From NCBI GenBank assembly GCA_030549335.1, contig CM060196.1, positions 17,008,501 to 17,072,500 on the forward strand: 64,000 nt of DNA, read 5' to 3'. A program made the position numbers and the translations under genes. How positions within the stretch are numbered: position 1 is the stretch's first letter; each line of letters begins with the position of its first letter. This DNA comes from Pontederia crassipes (lineage: Eukaryota; Streptophyta; Magnoliopsida; Commelinales; Pontederiaceae). Below are positions 22,346 to 34,804 of this stretch, piece after piece. Below the pieces are notes generated by a model. The model ran no database searches. It saw only the letters and a list, made by a program, of their open reading frames with translations, and was not told the origin of the DNA.

Positions 22346-23698
22346 ATAAAATTCTTCCTCGTGCCTTTTTTTATGGTGTGAAGATTTGACATATGGCTCA
22401 TTAGGGTTAGGAATGTTCTTTTTTTTTTCTTGATTTGTTGGTACGTCTACGTATGAGAGTGAAACAAATAAACTCTAATTAACATTAACGAATTAAAGAA
22501 TCAAAATTCGAAATTATTAACTTTTGCTGTCTTCTTAATCCGTGACACTCCGAAAATGCAAGGTTCGGATATACTTCTCAAAACTCTAACGTGTGAGTTG
22601 AGTAATAATATATAATAACGACCAATAAGTGTATATAATAAATTATCAAATGTTTCAAACATGTGTGATAATATGTTCATTTCCAAATTCAATCTAAAAG
22701 GCTAAAGGTTAATTAATTCAATCAATGGTGTTGTGTTGAATAAATCTAAATTCTATATTGAAAGATGAATGAAGTAATATGTTCCGAGTTAAAGAGTACG
22801 TTGAAATCGGAATAACATTCAACTCTAGCAACTTGATAAAATGAAAAAACAAAAAGTGTCATATGAATTAATGGGTGTTTTTGGTCGTGCCACATTGACA
22901 AAGTGATGAACGTGGGGGGTTGCTTGATGGTGCATGAGGGGGGAGGAATGGTATCAACTCAATTAACCCACGCATTCAAACACTTGGGATGTTGCAAGGG
23001 TCGTCTCAAAAGGTGCCGGAAAGAGGAGAGAGAAAGGAATTGGGGCCTTAATAAGTTGCTTAGTCATCCGGCAATAATTCCAACAAGTGGGGGATGGGTG
23101 GGTGGGTGGGTGGATGGAGATAGATTGAATGATAGATGCATGGTCTACTACTAGTAGTAATAGTAGTAGATTAGTAGTAGTATTATGTTGTGTGGGGGTG
23201 TCAAACCCCTTCAATGGCTGCGCCCACTCACACACATTCCTCATCTTGGCGTGTGTTATGAACAAATAAGAGAAGCCTTTTGAGTTTTGTCAAATGTTCT
23301 AGAAAAGGAGCTTGGCATGTTAAAATTAATTATGTTTACATGAGAGAGAAATATACCTGCTCTCTACGTATTTACAGTAAAGAATATGCTAATATCGATC
23401 CAAACTTAATAAACTTTAGATTTCATGTAAAAATATCATAAACTTAATAAACAAGAGGTTTTTTTATGTCGGACACATAAAATAATTGATAGGTTTTATC
23501 AACGATCAAATGAATTTCTTTATCGCGCACCAAAACATGTATCAATGTGCCAATATATTCATTTCAAATTATCACACAAGTATAAACATAATACAAGTTT
23601 GATGCAAGCTTGATATCTCGAAGTTGCATCATCATTTTTACTATATATAAAGAGAGAAACAACAGAACCAAGTAAATAGTGATAAAACAATCACTTTG
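22346..23698. other. Intergenic DNA upstream of the carboxylesterase
   Basis: No gene seen. It includes a (GGGT)n patch at about 23093-23112 and a run of TAG/TAC triplets at about 23149-23184 that is nearly self-complementary. Confidence 0.5.
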
Positions 23699-24412
23699 CC
23701 ATTATAAAAAAAAAGTGCCACATTTTTTTAAGCACCACATTTTTTATGGTTTGTCCATGAATACTTTTCAACTTCATTTTGTAATACAAATATCCTTCAT
23801 CTTTTAACGTATTTCACTCGATGCCCTCTTTACTTTGGACAGTCGATTTTTCGATTTTTCATCGATGTGACGTCTACATGGCCATCTCCTATCTCCTCCA
23901 TGTAAATAGTCGTCCGACGTGACACCACATAAAATTATACCAAATGCCCTCCAACTTTATGATTTGCTCAGTGATATTCTCCAACTTTATTTTGTAACAC
24001 CAGCCCTTCATCTTTTAACTCATTTCACCCCATGTTCTCTTTACTTGCGACGGTTGTGGCCACTGGAATCTTTTGACGATTGTCACTGCCGAAACTTTTC
24101 GACGATTACGGTCGTCAGAATATTTCGATGGTTGTCGCCGCCAAAATATTCCGACGGTTGGGACCGCTAGAATGTTTCGACGATTGCCACCACCGAAATG
24201 TTTCGACGATTGCGACTATTAAAATTTTTTGACAATTACAACCATCGAAACTTTTCAACGGATTTTTTAGCCGTCAAAAATGATTTTGCGACGTCCTCTT
24301 TTTTGACTAAACCGATTCGTCGGTAAACCTGTCTGAAATGAAAGTTTCAGAAGGTTTCCTTCGATTTTTTGACAGTTTCGACTGTTTGAAAAAAGCATTT
24401 TTTTTATAGTGG
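23699..24412. mobile_element. Possible non-autonomous CACTA element
   Basis: The right end, read on the minus strand, is CACTATAAAAAAAATGC. The left end CATTATAAAAAAAAAGTGC is a one-base-off counterpart. Repeated CGACG/CCGTC phrases inside are typical of small plant CACTA elements. No 3-bp target-site duplication was found. A direct repeat of about 90 bp (CAACTT...TTTTGTAA, CATCTTTTAAC, CCCTCTTTACTT) occurs at about 23765-23845 and 23975-24050. No open frame. Confidence 0.45.
24049..24256. repeat. 26-bp minisatellite, eight units
   Basis: Eight consecutive units start at 24049, 24075, 24101, 24127, 24153, 24179, 24205 and 24231, each close to GACGATTGC.ACCGCCGAAA followed by nTTTC. Periodicity is exact (no indels) while the bases have diverged. 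It lies inside the possible CACTA element, where arrays can serve as subterminal transposase sites. Confidence 0.9.
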
Positions 24413-27400
24413 ATACATCTTAGTGCTACATATTAATATTACCCCACCATATTTTTTTAGAACCGTGCAATCATAATTTGTAATACGGTGATTTCATTAT
24501 TCCTACACGCATTCCATAACTCAAAAACACTGATATATAATGTTGGATCAAAATAATATCAATTCAACAATTTAAAACATGTGTATGAACATCACAATAT
24601 ACTTTATGAATCCACGCTATTATAACCTTTTTTTATTTTAAAAACATATATATATGCATTCCAAAACCTTCATACTTGTTACTAATATTTGTTAATTGTT
24701 TTTGTGACCTTGTTTGTCGTAAATGAATGGTTGATCTTATTTTCATCCAGATATTTAAAAGTTGATGAGTCCATAATCAAGTTCGAGCGAGAGTGCAATT
24801 TTTTTCCTTAAAAATCAAATATAGTGATAGATTGATTTGGATATCAACAAACCTAGCACCATATATAGATAACGACAAATATGAAAAAAGGACATCAAAT
24901 GAAGCTTAGTGATCGCCTTCTCTCGGGACATGCACATAGAAGAGATCAAACACCACACGTTTAAGTTATAATAATGCACAAGATATTATCCAAAAATTTG
25001 AGAAGATTAATACCATTTCTATTTATTTCTTTATCAACATTAATGATATGAACTGCGTTAGCATAAAATTACCAAACAATTGGCCTTTAAAATATTTCTA
25101 TATGGCTGAAAAATTGTGTGTTAAATTAATTGAAAATTATGACATGATACGGACCGGACCGCATTCTCAATCAACTTAAATACAAGGATCTTGTGTATAT
25201 ATATATATATACCTTCAAAATATCTTCTACGAGGAACGTTGAGCGCATGATCTGTATCGTTGATTTACGAATCAACTATTCAAATTACAAATGATTGAAT
25301 TTATTTAAGTATATTATTTATTTATTTATTAATGTATTAATTATTCAAATGCGTTCAATATTCAAAATGTGCCCTAGAAGTACATTAGTTCATACATATA
25401 TACGATGTGAGCTCTCCTTCGATTTAGTTATTACTTCATAAATTAATGGAGATGTACTCAACCAAATACGGAAAGGAATGTAAGGAGCATCAAATGTTGT
25501 AAGAAAACACACGGTCAATTTAGTGAGTTCTTTTTTTTTTCAGCTACAATTTAATGGGTTATTTGAAGTATCCATACACTTCATTGCACTATTCAAAACT
25601 CACCTACATGCATGTGCACAATTAAAATTCGTAGCACATTATATTTGCATTTCCTTTTATGTCTTGCCCTTAGAATAAGAGAAGGAATCGGGAAAACGCA
25701 GGCTCGATCAACCCGGGCATGATGGCAGCCGAAAAAAAATTAAGTAGTAATATAATATATTAAATAATTTATGGGTTCAATTTTGATATTTTCTACTTCA
25801 TCTTATTTTTTATTATCTCCATCATCAAATTTTCATCCAAAAGTTCATAAACAGTTTATCACTATTGGATGAAAATTTGAGGGTGGAGACGATAGGAAAT
25901 AAGATGAGGTAGGAGACACATAAAATTTTTTTTCTATATATATTATAATAGGATATAAATCTAGGCCTTGTCCATAATTAATTTATACTATATAGCATGC
26001 ACCTATACCCTTAATGTCTTATAATATGTATTAGTTTAGTATACATATTAATTACCTAAATAAACTTTTTTATGATTAAAAAATTGCGAGGCCTGGCCAT
26101 GACCTTAATAGAACAAAAACTGATGATTAGGTACACATATTTTGCAACTGAATTTTTTACCAACTATATCGGTATTTGAAAAGCGATACCGATAGCTTAA
26201 TTCTTGTAATGTGATTCATCATCGAGTCTAACTAATTCGATTGTTAATAATACTTTGAATCCTACCCTGACTGAAAATCCATCTGGATCTCAAGATACTT
26301 CGAAATAAAAGGCGTCCTCGCACTATGGGAGTTTCACTGCTCGATCATCGAGCTTATGGAAATCAAGGGGGATCCAAGGGGTGTGGGAGGCAGAGTCCTC
26401 GGATGAAAAATTTATAAGGCACTCTGTATGTGATTCAAAATTAATTTATTTTCTTATCACGAGATAAGCGTCATATTTTTTAAGAATTAATTCAGACTCT
26501 CAATCGATATAAAATTATTATCATCTTTATATAAATTCCCTAAAGAATATGAACAGAAAGCAAATTGAATTATAATCTTTTTCTATTCACATCTAATAAA
26601 ATTTTACGTTGTTTTAAATTTTCTTACGATGCATAATTTCTCTCGTGCATAAATTCTAACATTTATTAAATTATTTCGCATTATATATCTGATATGTGAG
26701 ACTCATAATATAAATATTCTATATTAATACAAATTTAAATTTGAAATTTTGCAAAGGAGATATTTTTTCCAATTAAAATTTGAAGATAGAAAATGAAGGT
26801 TACTTCTCGTAATAGAATAAACAACTTTGTGTGTGCAAAATAGGTTAAAAGCGTGTCAACAGCGTACTTGTCGTTGACATGTGTAACTCGCGAAGGATGT
26901 CTTATCAAATGACAATGGGGGGAATGCAAGATTTAGGCAAGTGGCAGGTTCTTGGTGGATAGTGGAGAGTGGGGAGAGAGAGAGAGTTTCCCACTAATTT
27001 CCCATGGCTACAGCCTGGTTGGCATCAACAAAAATGTGAGACATGGGACCAGAAACGTAGAAGCTATAAGCTACGAAACTGATCAAACATTGAACTAATT
27101 ACTAGCTTTTGCTGCTCACACTCTCTATCTAGTACACTATCCAATCATGCCACAGTTTAAGGCCAGCGTAAAACTTGGGGCAACTTACATGAGCTCTTCA
27201 ACTTTATCATGTATTATTTGTTTTATTTTTTTTTCTCAAGTGGTCACTTATCGTTGACGTGGAGGAAAATAAATGGATGACCAGAAAAAAATCAATTCCA
27301 ATAGAAAATAATATAACGAGGAAAGTTGGGGGAGAAAAAAAGGTAAAGGATTATATAACGGTACGATATAAATTAATTACATAATATAGTTCCATTGTGA

Positions 27401-28339
27401 TCATCCGTGAAGAAAAATAATATTTATGATTGCTTCATATGTCGAAGCAAAATCATGAAAACATGCATGTAGGATAGAAATGAATATAGTGCAATTGTGT
27501 TATTCAATTTGTGTGTCAATATGCTAATAACTATCGTGACATCACCTTTTTTTTACATTTTTTATAACATATGCAAATTAGATCCACAGTCCAATATTGT
27601 AAAGAAAGAATCAACACTTTTCTTTCCTTTTCACAAACAAGTCACGCCATTTTAAACCTGAACCAATTAACCCTGACATACCAACTTTATGAACAAACCT
27701 ATGTCCACCCCCTCTAAGAACAATAGTGTTTTCTCTCTTAACAAAACATTGTTAATTTTGTTTTAATGTCCCGCCAATTTAATGATCAATAGTTACATGC
27801 GTTTATATATCATACGTACGTCACACACAAATAATACGTACACTTGCACTTAATCAAAGTGGAAGTAGATCATTGTTAAAGCTCCAAATATGGCACAATA
27901 AAAAAAGAGGGTCATTGTTGATTGTTGAATATATATATTTGGTCATACTTTTTTTGTTACTTTAGTCAGGGCATGCATGCCGACAGTAGGCTTACAAGAA
28001 ATTTCCACCCCAGCAAAAAGCTAAAAGCTCTTCCTCATTTGGTTCCCTAAAGTTAGGTACTTAACACATTCAAACTTCTTTAATGTGGTTGAATTAGAAG
28101 ATTGAGGTGACTAGTTTTTTTGTTTTCCTTTACTTGTTAGGTATTGTGGCACTAGGAGCAATCACCGCCGACTTTAATTTGGAATTGGATGTATTGATAC
28201 ATGGACAACATGTGCATGCCATGTTCTAACAACAAGATGAAAAATATTTTTGGTGTGCAAATTCCAGGCCAAAGTGACCAAAGCAAGGTTGTGATATAAT
28301 TACATATACCGTCGATATGCATGCAAATCAAGATATTAA
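24413..28339. other. A+T-rich intergenic DNA
   Basis: Nearly 4 kb with no credible gene. One strong hairpin (25793-25912) is listed separately. TA and GA microsatellites occur at about 25197-25212 and 26973-26988. Confidence 0.5.
25793..25912. repeat. Foldback hairpin with 46-bp arms
   Basis: The left arm 25793-25838 (CTACTTCATCTTATTTTTTA ... TTTTCATCC) and the right arm 25867-25912 are inverted repeats with about seven mismatches and a 28-base loop. Pairing differences look like C/T transitions. It may be a small foldback MITE or a young hairpin-RNA locus; no target-site duplication was seen. Confidence 0.8.
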
Positions 28340-28918
28340 TTTGATGCTTTTGGAGGGTGTTTGACAATGCTGATAAACAAACCAAAATGACTTATAAGTT
28401 ATTTTTTAAAAAAATGTTCGTATTTGATAAGTAAATATTTAAAAAAGATACGCTCGTATTTATTTTACCAAACTTATAAGAAAAAAAAGTAAGAATCGGC
28501 TTAGGGGGTGTTTGGCTAAGCTTATAAATCAATAAAAATGACATAATTGGTTTTAAAAATTTTGTCATGTTTGATAACTTAAAAGAAGAGTTGATAATCA
28601 CTTATTTTATCTGATTATAAGTCAAAAAAATAAGTTGAGAAATCTCAATTTATTTTGTGGAAGAAAAAAGCTGATCAATAATCAATAAATATACTATTTT
28701 ATCCTTAAAATATGTATAACTTTTCTTCACGTATTTCATCTATTATAATATTAAGAATTTTTTTATTATTTAATTAAAATAATAACTTATAATTTTTTTA
28801 TTATCAAACATGTGATTACTTATTTTTAAAAATTAACTTCAATTATTAAATTACTTATCAACACTTCAACTTATCAATCATTTTATATGAGCTAAGGTAA
28901 ATAGGCCTTAATTATATA
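28340..28918. mobile_element. MITEs of the GTTTGGCTAAGCTTATAA family
   Basis: The unit 28506-28915 starts GGTGTTTGGCTAAGCTTATA and ends with ...TTTTATATGAGCTAAGGTAA plus ATAGGCC, an inverted match. Its interior (CTATTTTATCCTTAAAATAT, TCACGTATTTCATCTATTAT) matches 19568-20061. A partial related piece lies just before it (about 28340-28500). Confidence 0.6.
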
Positions 28919-31065
28919 CGTTTCCTTTTCACAAAGTGACTTACTCTTATAATCCTCAACTTTCTAAATGTTTTCACTATGTCAAAATAATTTTGCATCT
29001 CTTTTTTTTCACTTGAACGTTGAATATTGTCCATGAGGACCACCTCATTGTCATAGATATTCTCGACAAACAAAAAGATAAAACATGTTCTTCCATATTT
29101 TGTATCTCAAATAATATTAAAAGAGTATTTTAGCTTTATTTTCAAATAAAAATATGGGGGGAAAGGTATTGAAGAACTAAAGAAATAAGATTTAGCGAAT
29201 ATGTTGATGGCAAAGGAAGAAATTGGAGCAACTTTATGATATCGAAAAAGCATAAAAATGACTACACCAAAAATAATTTTTGAAATAATAGAATTAAATA
29301 TATATAATATATATTCTATAAAAAATTTAAGGGGTAGCACCATGAGACACTCACTCATCATTATTCGATTCAGAATAAATTGTTTGATGAAGAAAATTTT
29401 AATTAATAGATCCACCATTAATTTATAAGGTTCCTTATGGGTAGCACAAAATTCATATTTCTAATTATATTGATTTATTCAGTTGTTTTATGAGTTAACC
29501 TAGCCAACTACTAGCACCTCCCCAATGGTGAGCAAAGTGGCAAGCACAACCATGCACCAACTAATTAATGTTACCCAAACGTCCAAATACAATACATGGA
29601 CAAAGGCTTTTCTTTCCATTATCTAAATTTCATGTCCCCTTGAGCATTGGCAAATCCAATAAGTAGCTAATGAGGCATCATAATTAACTCAATTTAGTAT
29701 CTCGAATCGATTTTGATCTTTTTCTTTTGCATAAGAATACAAAGAGTATTCATAAATTATAAACTTATATATATCTAGATACACTCTATTAATCCTTTTT
29801 TTGAATTCGGCATGCAATACTTTACATATTATTTTGCAATTGTTTTAGTAGTTATGCTTTTCTTTTGTTAATTTTTGAAGTGACATTGCTATCCATCCGA
29901 GTAGAAACTTAGAAAATTAGTCTTAAAAAATCTCCAATGGAAGGAAATTACGCGGGATGTAGATAAATTTTCTTACGGAAAATGTTTAAAATGAAGGAAA
30001 ATCACATGAGATGCAAATTAACAAATTTTCTTAAAGAAACAGTTAAAAAGAAAAAAAAATATACTCAAAAGAAAAGGAAAAAAAGGAATGTATAATTAGA
30101 AAGGGACAGAAATGTTATTTCACAAAATTTAAAAAATTACAAAGCTTAACTAAATTTAATGTTACATTTCAAAATTTAACATAAACTTAACGAAAAATAC
30201 ACATGCAACGTTTTTTTAATATGCTTATGTATTGCCTTTCAAATTTATTTTTCTATGTATCAGACACACAAAAATCCCGAACCATAATAAAAAAATGCTA
30301 TATATATAGTATTAAAAAATTAACATTTTTCCATGTGTCGAATATATTGAATTTACAATTTAGGCCAGTGGCCAAATATACACATACAGATTCAAGGCAT
30401 GATAATTATTTAGTTGGGGTTAAATATTCTGTTTTTGGATTTGTGAGCAGCAGATGGAGAGAAGTTACTGTCAATGGTTGGAGAATAAGATCTAAAGTAA
30501 GACCTTATTCCTTTTTATTCTACCAAATAAAATCTGGAATAAAGTTAGAATAAAATCTTAAAAAAAGGAGTAAAAATGACTCTAGAACAGTTCTCGAATG
30601 AGATCTATTATTCTTAAAAAATATACATCATCCTAAAATTATTTTGTTGTAGTAGAGTAACTATCTAACCAAACGATCAACTTGACGTTGTTTGGCATGA
30701 AGAATGACTATTAGAATAGGTCTTCATTTTTATTCTACCCCACACATATAATGTCGTGGCATTAAGGACCACAAGGTCGATAAACCTTGACCTTAATCAA
30801 AGTTAACAATGCCACCTCATATATAGAATTCCTTATTTTTTTTCTAAATAAATTGATCAATTATATTGTATTGGAATTAACCTTTTTTTATGAAAGCAAA
30901 AAGAAATGATCTTAAACAATATTGACCTTATCCGTGGCATAATAATTCTCCAATCAAACTAATTGCATGAGTGTTTGGTCGAATAATACCAAGAACAATA
31001 TATTATTAAACTAGTGACATTTTGACATACTATATCACAAGATTAGCTAATTTTGTTCAAGATAT
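28919..31065. other. A+T-rich intergenic DNA
   Basis: No gene or bounded element was recognised. Open frames near 29107-29418 and 30203-30553 have A+T-rich composition without motifs. Confidence 0.5.
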
Positions 31066-31700
31066 TAGGGGGCATTTTTAGAGGTAATCTTTGTAGATTA
31101 TCAGATAATATTGTATTAAATTATCTGGATCCACTACATTACCTTTTTCACTTGTCACAGGTAATGGATAATCTGCATGGGCAATCCACATTGCCTATGA
31201 AATGGCAATGTAAATTGCCTATGAGAGGATAGGCAATCCACATTACTACCTGAGTTGCAATCTTTTAAATTTTACTTTGCACATTTGTCCTTTTACAATT
31301 TTATTTAAATGAATTCTAAAACACATTAAATAAATTATAATAATAATTAAATAAATTATAAAATTAATCAAATAAATATTATAATTATTATGACTATATT
31401 ATTATCATATTTTAAAAATATATTAATTATTTTATAAATTTCAATTTTATGGATGAAAATATATATATTTGTGATTTAATTTTATGAAGTTAAAATTAAT
31501 TTATATATCTAAACATAATTCTTTTGATTAGGGGTATATTGATAAAAACTATATATTAACTCATAAATCTATACAATTACAATTATTTTTTTCACTTAAT
31601 CCAATATAAAAGCTGTCTCTTTTAAATAAAATCTTTTATCTCTATAGAACACTAATTTTATTCGCCAAATAACAATAATTCCTCATTCAGATGATCCCTA
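31066..31700. repeat. MITE-like A+T-rich block with small hairpin
   Basis: The left end TTAGGGGGCATTTTTAGAGG and the right end (...CTCATTCAGATGATCCCTAA) are loosely inverted. Inside, GGCAATCCACATTGCC (31180-31195) pairs with GGCAATGTAAATTGCC (31204-31219). Termini are too diverged for a firm call. Confidence 0.35.
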
Positions 31701-34227
31701 AAGAATAATATTGAGGAACATTAGAACCGTGGTCTTCCGCACCTTTTTGACTCATAAATTCCATTACTTAGATTTGTTTAGCTTTTGCTTTGCTTTATGA
31801 GGAGAGAAAGAGACGGGAAAGTGATGAACGATTTGGAAATTTTATGCCGGCCATTTTTTTTCCTTAATTTTCATGTCAATTCCTTTTTTGTGGGTTGTGA
31901 GAGGTCTTACTTTAATTCTAAAACTTGTATACCGGAACATTTAAGAATATGTAGTTTACTTTAACTCTTACCTTTTCTTTCCCAACAATTGACGTTTATA
32001 GTAACACTCAAAAAATGACATTTTTTTTTCTTTTTGAAGTAAATTGAGCGTAGAGCTTATATTTTTGTCATATATGAATATTCTTCATGATAAATGGTGA
32101 GTACCGGTCACTATCAAACATTTTTGCTTAACTCGTTAATTTAATCTTCACGAGACTTTTATCCTTATATGTTTTTTTTTGGGATCGTTAAATTAGTTAA
32201 ATAATGAACTTGATTGACAACGCAATTAATCAGACAATCGAAGGACAACTAAAGTTAACAGCATATTAGCATGCGATTGCATGTTATTTTAACTCTTAAA
32301 ATTAATTAATATAATTTGGGTAAATTGGTCGTCCCCTGATCTAATTAGATAATTTTAAATATACATATATGTATAATATATGGAATTAATGGGGTTTAAC
32401 AACTTAGGTGAAACTTAGGTAACATCTCGATATGAACCGTTCATTTTATTACACCTTAGGCATTTTCCTCTCTCTTCTCCAATCTCCCTCGTGTTCCCTC
32501 TCTCCCCTCTCTCTTTCTTGCGTGTTGCCATCGATTGTCATCTTCTCTGATCACCATCGTCCCCTTGTCATCTTCTCTGATCACCATCGTCCACGACCAA
32601 ATCGAGCGCTGGCGCCCCGCCTCTATTCATGCCGACTATGACCCGATGAACCAAATCACCGCCCCCAACAAACAAACCCCTCTGGTGATCTGATAAGCCC
32701 CGACAATCGTCGCCCCCGACCTCTGCATGCGATCGCCGCCCCCGTTCGCATGCCCCTGTTCACCGCCCCCATTCACGAGCTCTTGTTCGTCGATGATCAT
32801 TCAAATAGAGAGAGAGAGAGGAGAGAATGCAAGATCTAGACTAAGGCGCTGCACCAAGTTTCAACTATGAGATTCACTTATTTGAGTGTGAGATCAAAAT
32901 ATCTGATCTCACACTAATTTTTCATATATATATATATATATATGGAGAGAGAGAGAGAGAGAAGACGAGAATAATGTCCTTGCACATAGCTGATAAGAAA
33001 ATACTACACATGAATCAAGTTGCCAAGTTGTGTTTAGTTGCAATGCACAACCTCGCATTTGAACTAGTTCATGTATTATTCATATGACAAGCATAATGAA
33101 TGACAGGACTGGGAACAATGCAGCCACCACCAAAAGATGGAAATACATGGAAAATCTCTATCATAACCCACATATCCTATCTGCAAATAATGTCCCAACC
33201 TTATGTAAGCTCAAAGCCGAATTCCAGCTCTATGATTTTTGCAATGACAATGGAATAAGAATGCAGCATCTACTTGTAAACTAAAAAAAGCAATGGAACT
33301 CGGGGTCTTTCATTTGAAATGTTGACAAACAGGAGGTTACACATGATAAGAAAGTTGGCACATATTGCATTCTTCGTTTCAACAGATTGACAAAATTATC
33401 ACTTTTCTGGTATAAAAGAATTTCCGGAATCACATAGCTACTTGATCGAAGAGAGTCTTCAACAACTATAATAGATAGTCTGATTGAATACATATTGCTT
33501 CAGGCTGAATACCTCCAAAATTCATCCAATTGAACATGTAGCATTGCATGAAAATCAGATATAACAAGTTGAGCATGGTGTACAGCAACCTGGGCATTGA
33601 ACATGTTCCATTTCAAAACGGTTCTTTTTTTTTTTCCAAGATAGTTGAAACATACCAAAGGTGCTGCAGCAGGCTCACAGAAACTTAGGTTTTGCTATTT
33701 TCCCTTCTATCTTGCTCTACCATGTAATTTGACTTCATTTCCTCCAACACAGTGTCATTTGTACTGCCAAGAGAAAATTAGTCCACATCAGCATTAAGAA
33801 TCAACTTCTTGTGGAAAGTTTAGCACTTAGAAGAAAGGAAATATTAATCAAATCCAAGTTATCAGACATTTGTGTTACTTTTTCTTTCTTAGAGAAAGGG
33901 AGACACAGCATTATTTAAAGACAATAAAATCATGGATTGCTGATTGTAACCTGTGGGCTTCAACAAAAGTAAAAAACGAAGGAATCAACATATTTTCTTT
34001 GGCACTCATCACTGACCAAGATAAAAGTTTGAAATTCACCAATCCATATGAATTTATTAATGGAACAGAAACTCAAAAGTCTAAACAAATTAGTTGATTG
34101 ACAACTTGGACCAATCCTAAAAGTTCGAACATTCTAGATGGATGTTTGAATGGTAGTCGAGTAAACTATAATTTTTAAACTATCAAAGGTTGACAGTTCA
34201 AATGCATCATCAAAACTTGATTGGATG
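31701..34227. other. Intergenic DNA before the SINE/LINE cluster
   Basis: No gene supported. A direct repeat of TTGTCATCTTCTCTGATCAC plus CATCGTCC occurs twice at about 32536-32595. TA then GA microsatellites lie at about 32925-32962. Confidence 0.5.
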
Positions 34228-34245
34228 ATTAACACCATCGATCAT

Positions 34246-34426
34246 CAACAACAACAACAACAAAGCCTTATCCCACTAGGTGGGGTCGGTTACATGGATC
34301 ATACGACGTCATTCCGTCGTTGATCCATGTTCATGAGATTCGACAGGGTTTTACGCTGGCTGTCGGGGCCTAACACAACCCTCCTTTATCCGGGCTTGGG
34401 ACCGGCTATAAAACATAGGCGGAGTT
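34246..34426 (-). mobile_element. Au-like SINE 2
   Basis: Flanked by the 18-bp repeat ATTAACACCATCGATCAT (34228-34245 and 34427-34444). On the minus strand it has the LINE-like head (AACTCCGCC...GATCAACGA) joined to CGGAATGACGTCGTATGATC and the (TTG)n tail. Confidence 0.88.
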
Positions 34427-34496
34427 ATTAACACCATCGATCATGAATATGAAATTCACTAAGAAAGAGAACACCACAAAGGTTGCAACAGTCAAC

Positions 34497-34700
34497 AACA
34501 ACAACAACAACAAAGCCTTATCCCACTAGGTGGGGTCGGCTACATGGATCATACGACGTCATTCCGCTCTATTAGTAACCAAACCATTCGTTGATCCATG
34601 TTCATAAGATTCGACATGATTTTATGTTGGCTGTCGGGGCCTAACACAACCCTCCTCCTTTATTCGGACTTGGGACCGGCTATAAAATATAGGCGGAGTT
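34497..34700 (-). mobile_element. Au-like SINE 3, with longer LINE tail
   Basis: Flanked by AAAGGTTGCARCAGTCAAC (34478-34496 and 34701-34719, one mismatch). The head breaks at GATCAACGAAT as in the other copies, but the tail starts further upstream in the LINE (GGTTTGGTTACTAATAGAGC, the last codons of the reverse-transcriptase frame). Confidence 0.88.
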
Positions 34701-34804
34701 AAAGGTTGCAGCAGTCAACTGAAATAATTGATTCATAATGAAAGAGTTTGAATCTATTTATGAACTTTTACAATAAATCCTAAACAACCTAAAGCCTAAC
34801 AACA

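Noticed and set aside
22900-23265. Open frames on both strands near 23 kb
   Set aside because: They arise over GGGT and TAG/TAC triplet repeats without recognisable protein features.
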